From: Microbacterium sp. | GTDB taxonomy: Bacteria > Actinomycetota > Actinomycetes > Actinomycetales > Microbacteriaceae | Direction of reading: 5' to 3' | Length of the DNA stretch: 6,088 nucleotides | Assembly: GCA_003248845.1 (NCBI GenBank) | Contig: QFPD01000140.1 | Coordinates: 1 to 6,088, forward strand | Shown: positions 1 to 5,200 of the stretch, piece after piece | Numbering within the stretch: the stretch's first letter is position 1 | How the letters are laid out: every line of letters starts with the position of its first letter | Translations under genes and position numbers: made by a program | Notes under the pieces: generated by a model | What the model was told of the DNA's origin: nothing | The model's input: only the letters and a program-made list of their open reading frames with translations | Databases searched by the model: none

Positions 1-5
1 CGTGG

Positions 6-11
6 TAATGT
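6..11 (+). promoter_or_regulatory. Possible -10 box of the tRNA-Leu gene
   Basis: TAATGT fits the actinobacterial TANNNT -10 consensus and lies 34 bp before the mature tRNA, which would give a 5' leader of roughly 28 nt for RNase P to remove. The -35 region would lie outside the window, so the call rests on one hexamer. A small hairpin at 19-35 (six base pairs, one bulged T, GAAA loop) would fall in the leader. It may be chance. Confidence 0.3.
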
Positions 12-45
12 CGATCCTCGGTTGCGAAAGCACCGAAACCACCTC

Positions 46-130
46 GCGCGGGTGGCGGAATAGGTAGACGCGCTAGCTTGAGGTGCTAGTGCCCGTATAG
101 GGCGTGGGGGTTCAAGTCCCCCCTCGCGCA
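46..130 (+). tRNA. tRNA-Leu, anticodon GAG
   Basis: An 85-nt class II tRNA folds completely. The acceptor stem is 46-52 (GCGCGGG) with 123-129 (CTCGCGC), containing one G-U pair, and A130 is the discriminator base typical of tRNA-Leu. The anticodon stem is 73-77 with 85-89, and the loop TTGAGGT has GAG at 80-82, reading CUC and CUU leucine codons. A long variable arm (GCCC paired with GGGC around 91-103) is the class II hallmark. The T arm is 106-122 with loop TTCAAGT. CCA is not encoded (ACA follows), so the tail must be added by nucleotidyltransferase. Base 115 corresponds to A58, the position methylated by the TrmI encoded later in this window. A terminator hairpin follows 10 bp downstream. 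Confidence 0.97.
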
Positions 131-140
131 CAGCAGTGAA

Positions 141-181
141 AAGACCCCCGATCAGGATTTTCTTTCCGGATCGGGGGTCTT
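141..181 (+). terminator. Hairpin terminator after tRNA-Leu
   Basis: A perfect 13-bp inverted repeat (AAGACCCCCGATC at 141-153 and its complement at 169-181) can extend by three more pairs after an A-G mismatch (155-157 with 165-167), leaving a T-rich loop at 158-164. On the + strand the tail is TCTTCGC, so the U-tract is weak, as is common in high-GC actinobacteria. On the minus strand the stem is followed by TTTT (complement of 139-142), so the hairpin could also stop transcription from the right. It insulates the tRNA from the peptidase gene. Confidence 0.88.
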
Positions 182-224
182 CGCATGTCCAACACGATCG
201 CACCGGCTTCCGGGCGGGCGGGGG

Positions 225-230
225 TAGCGT
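225..230 (+). promoter_or_regulatory. -10 box for a leaderless M20 peptidase mRNA
   Basis: TAGCGT matches TANNNT and ends 7 bp before the ATG at 238, which places the expected transcription start at or next to the A of the ATG. No convincing -35 box is seen 16-18 bp upstream. The same arrangement recurs at 3401 and 5189, which strengthens the reading. Confidence 0.6.
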
Positions 231-237
231 GATCGTC

Positions 238-1557
238 ATGACCGACGACCTCCCCGAAGTGGCACGTCTCGCACGCGACCTCATCCGCTTCGACACGACG
301 AACTACGGCGAAGGGCGCGCGCACGGCGAACGTGAGGCGGCGGAGTACGTCGGCGCCTACCTCGAGGCACTCGGTCTCGAGGTCGAGTACTACGAGCCCA
401 TCCCGCGGCGCACCAACGTCGTCGCGCGCATCGCGGGCCGCGATCGTGAGAAGCCCGCTCTCGTCCTGCATGGGCACCTCGACGTCGTTCCCGCGGTCGC
501 CGCGGACTGGAGCGTCGACCCCTTCGCCGGCGTCGTCAAGGACGGCATGCTGTGGGGTCGCGGCGCTGTCGACATGAAGGACATGGATGCCATGATCCTC
601 GCCTCAGTCGCAGAGCTCCTCCGCGCAGGGGAGCGCCCGGCGCGCGACCTCGTCGTCGTGTTCTTCGCGGACGAGGAGAACGGCGGCGTGGAGGGCTCAC
701 AGCTCGTCGTGCGCGATCGGCCGGAGTGGTTCGCGGGAGCAACCGAGGCCATCAGCGAGGTGGGTGGCTACTCGATCGGCGTGGGAGAGGGGCGCGCCTA
801 CCTGCTGCAGGTGGGGGAGAAGGCGCTCATCTGGATGCGTCTGCGTGCACGCGGCACCGCCGGCCATGGCAGCCGGTTCCACCCCGACAACGCCGTGACG
901 CGTCTCGCTGACGCGGTCGCAAGCCTCGGCCGCACGGCGTGGCCGATCGAACTCACCGACACGACGCGCCAGACCGTCGCGGGCCTCGCAGCGCTCTGCG
1001 GCGGCGACGGCAACGGAGACGCGCGGGATGTCGACACCACGGATCCCGACGCCGTGGCGGACGCCACGGGGCCGGCGGCGGGATTCCTCCGCTCCACGTT
1101 CCGCACGACCACCAACCCGACCGGACTCACCGCGGGGTACAAGCACAATGTGATCCCGGACGTGGCGACCGCCGCGATCGACGTCCGAACCCTGCCGGGG
1201 CAGGAAGACGCCGTCCTCGCCGAGATCCAGCGCATCGTCGGCGACGACATCGTGATCGAGGTCGTGCACCGCGACAGCGGGCTCGAGGTGCCGTTCGCGG
1301 GGGATCTCGTGGAGGCGATGGTCGACGCGCTCGGACGCCACGACCCCGGAGTCCCGGTCGTTCCGTATCTCATGGGTGGCGGCACGGACAACAAGGCGCT
1401 CGCGGAGCTCGGCATCGCCGGCTATGGCTTCGCCCCGCTGCGCCTTCCGCGCGAGCTCGACTTCACGGGTATGTTCCATGGAGTGGATGAGCGCGTCCCG
1501 ATCGACGCGCTGGTGTTCGGCCAGCGCGTGCTGGTCGATCTCCTCCGCTCGTACTGA
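238..1557 (+). CDS. M20-family metallopeptidase (dinuclear zinc amidohydrolase)
   Basis: A 439-aa cytoplasmic protein with no signal peptide, of the M20/M25/M40 family (ArgE, DapE, carboxypeptidase G2 and aminoacylase-1 relatives). The ligand set is complete: H80 and catalytic-support D82 in HGHLDVVP, bridging D112 in [10 protein letters not shown], general base E146 and ligand E147 in [10 protein letters not shown]174 in SEVGG, and H414 in [16 protein letters not shown] (205-212), with H210, opens the dimerisation/lid domain, which spans roughly 195-320. The known activity of the family is hydrolysis of amide bonds in N-acylated amino acids or dipeptides; the substrate cannot be read from sequence. 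M. tuberculosis has a paralogue called dapE2 (Rv2141c) near uppP, but I do not assign a DapE role. The frame is open to a GTG at 136, but that would translate the terminator hairpin. ATG 238 is preferred because of the leaderless -10 box; GTG 229 is the alternative. Residues 255-278 are rich in Gly and Asp. uppP follows after 44 bp. Confidence 0.93.
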   Translation: MTDDLPEVARLARDLIRFDTTNYGEGRAHGEREAAEYVGAYLEALGLEVEYYEPIPRRTNVVARIAGRDREKPALVLHGHLDVVPAVAADWSVDPFAGVVKDGMLWGRGAVDMKDMDAMILASVAELLRAGERPARDLVVVFFADEENGGVEGSQLVVRDRPEWFAGATEAISEVGGYSIGVGEGRAYLLQVGEKALIWMRLRARGTAGHGSRFHPDNAVTRLADAVASLGRTAWPIELTDTTRQTVAGLAALCGGDGNGDARDVDTTDPDAVADATGPAAGFLRSTFRTTTNPTGLTAGYKHNVIPDVATAAIDVRTLPGQEDAVLAEIQRIVGDDIVIEVVHRDSGLEVPFAGDLVEAMVDALGRHDPGVPVVPYLMGGGTDNKALAELGIAGYGFAPLRLPRELDFTGMFHGVDERVPIDALVFGQRVLVDLLRSY

Positions 1558-1589
1558 CGTCCCGGTTCCCGACATCGACCCGCCCATCC

Positions 1590-1596
1590 GGAGAGG
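1590..1596 (+). promoter_or_regulatory. Ribosome binding site of uppP
   Basis: GGAGAGG lies 5 nt before ATG 1602 and is a strong Shine-Dalgarno match, unlike the leaderless starts elsewhere in the window. Together with the 44-bp gap and no visible -10 box or terminator, it supports translation of uppP from a transcript that begins upstream of the peptidase gene. It also fixes the start codon. Confidence 0.85.
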
Positions 1597-1601
1597 CATC
1601 C

Positions 1602-2432
1602 ATGCTGTTCGACGCGATCATCCTCGGAATCGTGCAGGGGCTCACCGAGTTCCTGCCGATCTCCTCGAGCGCGCACCTGCGCATCATCGGCGAGTTCCTG
1701 CCTTCCGCCGTCGATCCGGGCGCAACCTTCACCGCGATCACCCAGCTCGGCACGGAGCTCGCGGTGCTCGTCTACTTCTGGAAGAAGATCGTCCGCATCA
1801 TCGGACGCTGGTTCGGCTCCCTCACCGGTCGCGTGCCGCGCAATGATCCGGACGCGCGCATGGGCTGGATCGTCATCATCGGCACGATCCCGATCGGCAT
1901 CCTCGGATTCCTCTTCCAGGACGTCATCCGCGACACTTTCCGAAACCTCTGGCTCGTCGCGATCGTGCTGATCGTCTTCGGTCTCATCCTCGGTGCCGCC
2001 GATGCGCTCGGGCGCCGCACCCGCAACGAGCAGGACCTGACCTACCCGCACGGCCTCGCGCTCGGGCTCGCGCAGTCACTCGCGCTCATCCCCGGCGTCT
2101 CCCGCTCGGGCGCGACGACGACAATGGGGCTCGCCCTCGGGTACACGCGCCCGGTCGCCGCCGAGGTCGCGTTCCTGCTCGCCGTGCCGGCGGTGTTCGG
2201 CAGCGGCGTGTACGAGCTGTACCACTCGATCAAGGAACCCGGATCGTCCGTGTTCAGCGGCGCCGAGACCGCCGTCGCGACCGTCATCGCGTTCGTCGTC
2301 GGCCTCGCCGTCATCGCCTTCCTCATGCAGTACCTCAAGCGCGGCAGCTTCCTGCCGTTCGTGATCTACCGCGTGGTTCTCGGCATCGTCCTGATCATCC
2401 TGCTGAGCCTGGGCGTACTCCAGGCCTACTGA
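1602..2432 (+). CDS. uppP: Undecaprenyl-diphosphate phosphatase (UppP/BacA)
   Basis: A 276-aa integral membrane enzyme that dephosphorylates undecaprenyl diphosphate to undecaprenyl phosphate, the lipid carrier for peptidoglycan and other envelope polymers. Overproduction in other bacteria gives bacitracin resistance. Both signature blocks are intact: [16 protein letters not shown] (11-26), carrying the (E/Q)XXXE motif as Q12 and E16 plus S21, S22 and H25, and [11 protein letters not shown] (164-174) with R168. By position these correspond to E. coli E17, E21, S26, S27, H30 and R174. Hydrophobic segments appear near 45-60, 87-105, 117-133, 150-165, 185-205, 223-243 and 252-272, consistent with the family fold. 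Length is normal for the family. The gene follows the peptidase gene by 44 bp, and its last 7 bp overlap the end of the opposing PAC2 gene. Confidence 0.97.
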   Translation: MLFDAIILGIVQGLTEFLPISSSAHLRIIGEFLPSAVDPGATFTAITQLGTELAVLVYFWKKIVRIIGRWFGSLTGRVPRNDPDARMGWIVIIGTIPIGILGFLFQDVIRDTFRNLWLVAIVLIVFGLILGAADALGRRTRNEQDLTYPHGLALGLAQSLALIPGVSRSGATTTMGLALGYTRPVAAEVAFLLAVPAVFGSGVYELYHSIKEPGSSVFSGAETAVATVIAFVVGLAVIAFLMQYLKRGSFLPFVIYRVVLGIVLIILLSLGVLQAY

Positions 2433-3340
2433 CGCCGGGGCCCATCGGAATCGCGGCCCGGCGCGCCGGGCCCCTTGCCGTGCCCGTCACCGCCGCGGCG
2501 GAGATAGCGCTCGAACTCCTGCGCGATCGCGTCGCCGGAGGCCTCCGGCGAATCCCACGTGTCGCGCGTCTGCTCAAGCTGGTGGATGTACTCGGTCATC
2601 TCCTCGTCATCTGATGCCGCGGCGTCGATCGACGCCTCCCACGCGAGGGACTGTGCGGGGAGCTCGCCGCGCGGGACGACCGCGCCCGTGAGCTCACCGA
2701 GGCGGTCGAGAAGGGCGAGCGTCGCCTTGGGGGAGGGCGTGTGGCCGGCGACGTAGTGTGGCACGCTCGCCCACAGAGCGGCACACGGGATGCCGGCTGC
2801 CTCGGCGGCGGTCGAGAGCACGGTGAGGATGCCGGCGGGTCCTTCGTACGTCGGCTTCTCGAGCCCGAGCGCGCTGCGCAGCGCCTCGTTCTCGCTCCCG
2901 GCGAACACCGAAATCGGCCGCGTGTGCGGGACATCCGACATCATCGAACCGAGGGCGATGATTCCCGTGATGTCCTCGCGCAGCGCCGCGTCGATGAGCT
3001 CGGCGACGAACCCCTGCCAGGCGCGCGCGGGCTCGTAGCCGCTCAGAAGCCAAAGCCGGGCGCCCTCCGCGTGGTCGCCGTCTTCGCCGTCGGGGAGCGG
3101 ACGCCAGAGGGTCGCGTCGGGCCAGACGAGGCGGCGGGAGCCGTCGGCATCCAGCCGCACCTGGGGCCGCGTGTACTGGTAGTCGAAGTAGAGCTCGGGG
3201 TCGACCGCGAACACCTCGCGGTAGGCGCTCGACTCGCGGATGTGCGCGATCGCTGCCGAAGCGGCTTCGCCCGCGTCGTTCCATCCGTCGAAGGCGACCA
3301 CGAGAACTCGCTGACCCAGTTCGTCCACACCGCTCCTCAT
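2426..3340 (-). CDS. PAC2-family protein
   Basis: A 304-aa soluble protein of the PAC2 (proteasome assembly chaperone 2) family found across actinobacteria (for example M. tuberculosis Rv2125). Recognisable blocks are [15 protein letters not shown] (14-28), [17 protein letters not shown] (44-60), [11 protein letters not shown] (98-108), [12 protein letters not shown] (131-142), [11 protein letters not shown] (165-175) and [22 protein letters not shown] (193-214). The C-terminal part (about 240-282) is charged and helical, and 283-304 is a Gly/Pro-rich, probably disordered tail. Biochemical function is not established for bacterial members; the family name comes from the eukaryotic chaperone. 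The frame continues open upstream, antisense to the HAD gene, to 4102. ATG 3340 is chosen because the family's conserved N-terminal block starts about 10 residues later and promoter-like boxes lie just before it. A GTG at 3358 is a weaker alternative. The stop lies inside uppP. Confidence 0.92.
   Translation of the reverse strand: MRSGVDELGQRVLVVAFDGWNDAGEAASAAIAHIRESSAYREVFAVDPELYFDYQYTRPQVRLDADGSRRLVWPDATLWRPLPDGEDGDHAEGARLWLLSGYEPARAWQGFVAELIDAALREDITGIIALGSMMSDVPHTRPISVFAGSENEALRSALGLEKPTYEGPAGILTVLSTAAEAAGIPCAALWASVPHYVAGHTPSPKATLALLDRLGELTGAVVPRGELPAQSLAWEASIDAAASDDEEMTEYIHQLEQTRDTWDSPEASGDAIAQEFERYLRRGGDGHGKGPGAPGRDSDGPRRQ
2455..2472. terminator. Perfect GC palindrome, possible uppP terminator
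   Basis: GGCCCGGCGCGCCGGGCC is self-complementary over 18 bp, starts 23 bp past the uppP stop and lies within the last codons of the PAC2 gene. The RNA could form a GC-only stem of about 7-8 bp. It is followed by CCTTGCC, so there is no U-tract. As the first hairpin-forming site past uppP it may end transcription or stabilise the 3' end, but coding for Gly/Pro/Ala/Arg in high-GC DNA can produce such sequences by chance. Confidence 0.35.
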
Positions 3341-3412
3341 CGTCCGTGAACCGATCACCCTACGATACGCGCGGGCCGCGGGGAGCGGGTGGCGACGCCG
3401 TAGCATGGAACG
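3341..3412. promoter_or_regulatory. Divergent promoter region, PAC2 and HAD genes
   Basis: These 72 bp separate the two divergent starts and must serve both. For the minus-strand PAC2 gene two -10 candidates are seen: TAGGGT (3362-3357), ending 16 nt before its ATG, and TATCGT (3367-3362). For the HAD gene it is TAGCAT at 3401-3406. No canonical -35 hexamer is seen for either, and the positions where they should lie (about 3378-3385) coincide. The middle is a GC-rich stretch. Confidence 0.55.
3401..3406 (+). promoter_or_regulatory. -10 box for a leaderless HAD-trmI mRNA
   Basis: TAGCAT matches TANNNT and is followed by exactly 6 bp before ATG 3413, so transcription should begin at or next to the start codon. 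No Shine-Dalgarno sequence precedes the ATG at normal spacing, which fits leaderless translation. Confidence 0.62.
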
Positions 3413-4141
3413 ATGTCCTCTCCCGGCCTCGCCTCCGCTTCCGCGCCGCCCGTCTCTCCAGCCCTGCCTGCAGCGGTGCTGTGGGACATGGACGGCACGC
3501 TCGTCGACACCGAGGGCTACTGGATGGATGCCGAGACCGCCCTCGTCGAAAGCTTCGGCGGCACGTGGACGCATGAGCAGGCACTCACCCTCGTCGGCAG
3601 CGGTCTCGATCGCTCCGGAGAGATCCTGCAGGATGCGGGTGTACGCATGACGGTGCCCGACATCGTCGCGCATCTGACCCGCGTGGTGTCCGAGCGCCTG
3701 GCCACCGACGGCAACCCTTTCCGTCCCGGCGCCGTCGAACTCCTGCGCGCGCTGCGCGCGCGGGGCGTGCGGACGGCCCTCGTCACGATGTCGCTGCGCG
3801 ACATGGCGCTCACGGTCGCCGGCCAGATGGGGTTCGATGCGTTCGACCTCGTCGTCGCGGGCGACGACGTCACCCGCCCGAAGCCGTTCCCCGATCCCTA
3901 CCTCCAGGCGTGCACGACGCTCGGCGTCGACCCGGCCGACGCGGTTGCGATCGAGGATTCTCCGACCGGCGTGCGCGCGGCGGCATCCGCCGGGGTGACG
4001 ACGATCGGCGTGCCGTTGATGGTTCCGCTCGACGGGGCTGGGGCGCACGTCCTGTGGCCGACGCTCGAAGGACGCACGACCGACGATCTTCGCGCGGTGC
4101 ACGCAGCGCGACGCACGAGCCGCGACGAGGTGTCCGCGTGA
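3413..4141 (+). CDS. HAD-superfamily hydrolase (phosphatase/phosphomutase-like)
   Basis: A 242-aa cytoplasmic haloacid-dehalogenase-superfamily enzyme. Motif I is DMDGTLVDTE (25-34) with nucleophile D25 and acid/base D27. Motif II is T125 in ALVTMS, motif III is K157 in TRPKPFPDPY, and motif IV is E181/D182 in IEDSPTGVRAA. The cap insertion between motifs I and II (about 35-105) marks subfamily IA, which includes beta-phosphoglucomutase, phosphoglycolate phosphatase and sugar-phosphate phosphatases. The substrate is unknown. The first 20 residues (Ser/Ala/Pro-rich) precede the first strand and look disordered. The gene starts at a leaderless promoter and overlaps trmI by 4 bp, so the two are co-transcribed and probably translationally coupled. 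That is a genomic link, not proof of a role in tRNA modification. Confidence 0.93.
   Translation: MSSPGLASASAPPVSPALPAAVLWDMDGTLVDTEGYWMDAETALVESFGGTWTHEQALTLVGSGLDRSGEILQDAGVRMTVPDIVAHLTRVVSERLATDGNPFRPGAVELLRALRARGVRTALVTMSLRDMALTVAGQMGFDAFDLVVAGDDVTRPKPFPDPYLQACTTLGVDPADAVAIEDSPTGVRAAASAGVTTIGVPLMVPLDGAGAHVLWPTLEGRTTDDLRAVHAARRTSRDEVSA
4127..4132 (+). promoter_or_regulatory. Ribosome binding site of trmI, inside the HAD gene
   Basis: GAGGTG lies 5 nt before GTG 4138 within the last codons of the HAD gene. With the GTGA overlap it supports this start over the in-frame upstream extension. Confidence 0.65.
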
Positions 4142-5196
4142 ACGCCGACCTCCGCCCGAGCGGCCCGTTCCGCCTCGGCGACCGCGTCCAGCTCACCGGC
4201 CCCAAGGGGCGCCTGCACACTGTGACTCTCCGCGAACGCGGCGAGCTGCACACGCACCACGGTGTTCTGAAGCACGAGCAGATCGTCGGCCAGCCGGACG
4301 GCTCGGTCGTGACGAACTCGGGCGGTCACGAGTACCTCGCACTGCGACCGCTCCTGCGCGACTTCGTCATGTCGATGCCGCGGGGCGCGGCGATCGTCTA
4401 CCCGAAGGACGCCGCGCAGATCCTGGCATCCGCCGACATCTTCCCGGGCGCGACCGTCGTGGAGGCGGGTGTGGGCTCGGGCGCCCTGTCGCTGTGGCTG
4501 CTTCGCGCGATCGGCGCGGAAGGTCGCCTCGTCTCGTTCGAGCGCCGCGAGGAGTTCGCCGATGTGGCCCAGGCCAATGTGGAGACGTTCCTCGGTTCTA
4601 CGCCGGACACCTGGCGCGTCGTCGTCGGAGATCTCGTCGAAGAGCTGCCGTCGACCGTCACACCGGGCTCGGTCGACCGCGTCGTGCTCGACATGCTCGC
4701 ACCGTGGGAGTGCATCGACGCCGTCGCCGACGCACTGACACCAGGCGGCGTCGTGCTCTGCTACGTCGCGACGGCGACGCAGCTGAGCCGCGTCGCGGAG
4801 TACATCCGCGGGACGGGGCTGTTCACCGAGTCCGAGGCCACCGAGACGATGGTCCGTGGATGGCACGTGGAGGGCCTCGCCGTGCGTCCGGACCACCGCA
4901 TGGTCGCGCACACCGGCTTCCTCATCACGGCTCGTCGTCTCGCTCCGGGCGCGGTGCCACCGGACGTCCGCAAGCGCGCCCTCAAGAAGCCGAGCTACGC
5001 GGACGACGATGTCGAAGCATGGACGCCGGGCGCGGTGGGTGATCGGGAGATCACCGACAAGAACCTCCGCAAGCGCGTGCGCGAGGCGCAGCGCGCCGTC
5101 GACGGTGCACGCATGGCCGCGGGAAGCGCCGCAACCCGCGGCAGCGCAGACGCGGCTCCCGACGACGGAGCGGATGCCGCGCCCGACGTAGACTGA
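4138..5196 (+). CDS. trmI: tRNA (adenine-58-N1)-methyltransferase TrmI
   Basis: A 352-aa SAM-dependent class I methyltransferase that forms m1A58 in the tRNA T-loop; the bacterial/archaeal enzymes act as homotetramers. The N-terminal small domain (about 10-80) has GDRVQLTGPKGRLHTVTL and GELHTHHG. The family-typical PRGAAIVYPKDAAQIL is at 81-96. Motif I, VVEAGVGSGALSLWL (107-121), binds SAM; E135 in VSFER should contact its ribose. D185 in LDMLAPW is the motif IV acidic residue at the target-adenine pocket, and TPGGVVLCYVATATQ (201-215) and HTGFLITARR (258-267) complete the fold. M. tuberculosis Rv2118c is about 280 aa; this protein carries about 75 extra C-terminal residues, a basic helix-like part (278-325) and a disordered Ala/Gly/Asp tail. 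The GTG start overlaps the HAD stop (GTGA). The frame is open back to 3910, but that part is a shadow of the HAD gene. Confidence 0.95.
   Translation: MNADLRPSGPFRLGDRVQLTGPKGRLHTVTLRERGELHTHHGVLKHEQIVGQPDGSVVTNSGGHEYLALRPLLRDFVMSMPRGAAIVYPKDAAQILASADIFPGATVVEAGVGSGALSLWLLRAIGAEGRLVSFERREEFADVAQANVETFLGSTPDTWRVVVGDLVEELPSTVTPGSVDRVVLDMLAPWECIDAVADALTPGGVVLCYVATATQLSRVAEYIRGTGLFTESEATETMVRGWHVEGLAVRPDHRMVAHTGFLITARRLAPGAVPPDVRKRALKKPSYADDDVEAWTPGAVGDREITDKNLRKRVREAQRAVDGARMAAGSAATRGSADAAPDDGADAAPDVD
5189..5194 (+). promoter_or_regulatory. -10 box of the FKBP-like lipoprotein gene, inside the end of trmI
   Basis: TAGACT fits TANNNT and is followed by 6 bp and GTG 5201, the same geometry as at 3401. 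The hexamer uses the last two coding triplets of trmI and the T of its TGA stop. No Shine-Dalgarno sequence is seen before 5201 at proper distance, which supports a leaderless mRNA. Read-through from trmI remains possible, because no terminator lies between the genes. Confidence 0.6.
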
Positions 5197-5200
5197 TCCG

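Noticed and set aside
19..35. Small hairpin with GAAA loop before the tRNA, as a riboswitch or ncRNA
   Set aside because: It has only six base pairs and one bulge, with no further structure. It is probably a chance fold or part of the tRNA leader.
136..237. Upstream extension of the M20 peptidase frame to GTG 136
   Set aside because: It would translate through the tRNA terminator hairpin, adds 34 residues with no family resemblance, and ignores the -10 box that places transcription start at 238.
697..1599. 300-codon minus-strand open frame opposite the M20 gene
   Set aside because: It is antisense to a complete metallopeptidase, its composition is Arg/Val/Glu-biased without motifs, and no promoter or RBS is seen.
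2426..4102. 558-codon minus-strand frame extending the PAC2 gene across the HAD gene
   Set aside because: Everything upstream of 3340 is antisense to a HAD gene with all four motifs. The upstream residues are Arg/Ala/His-rich shadow sequence, and the PAC2 family block starts just after 3340.
3910..4137. Upstream extension of the trmI frame inside the HAD gene
   Set aside because: The residues are Arg/Gly-rich shadow sequence. GTG 4138 has an SD and the stop/start overlap, and the family N-terminal domain begins shortly after it.
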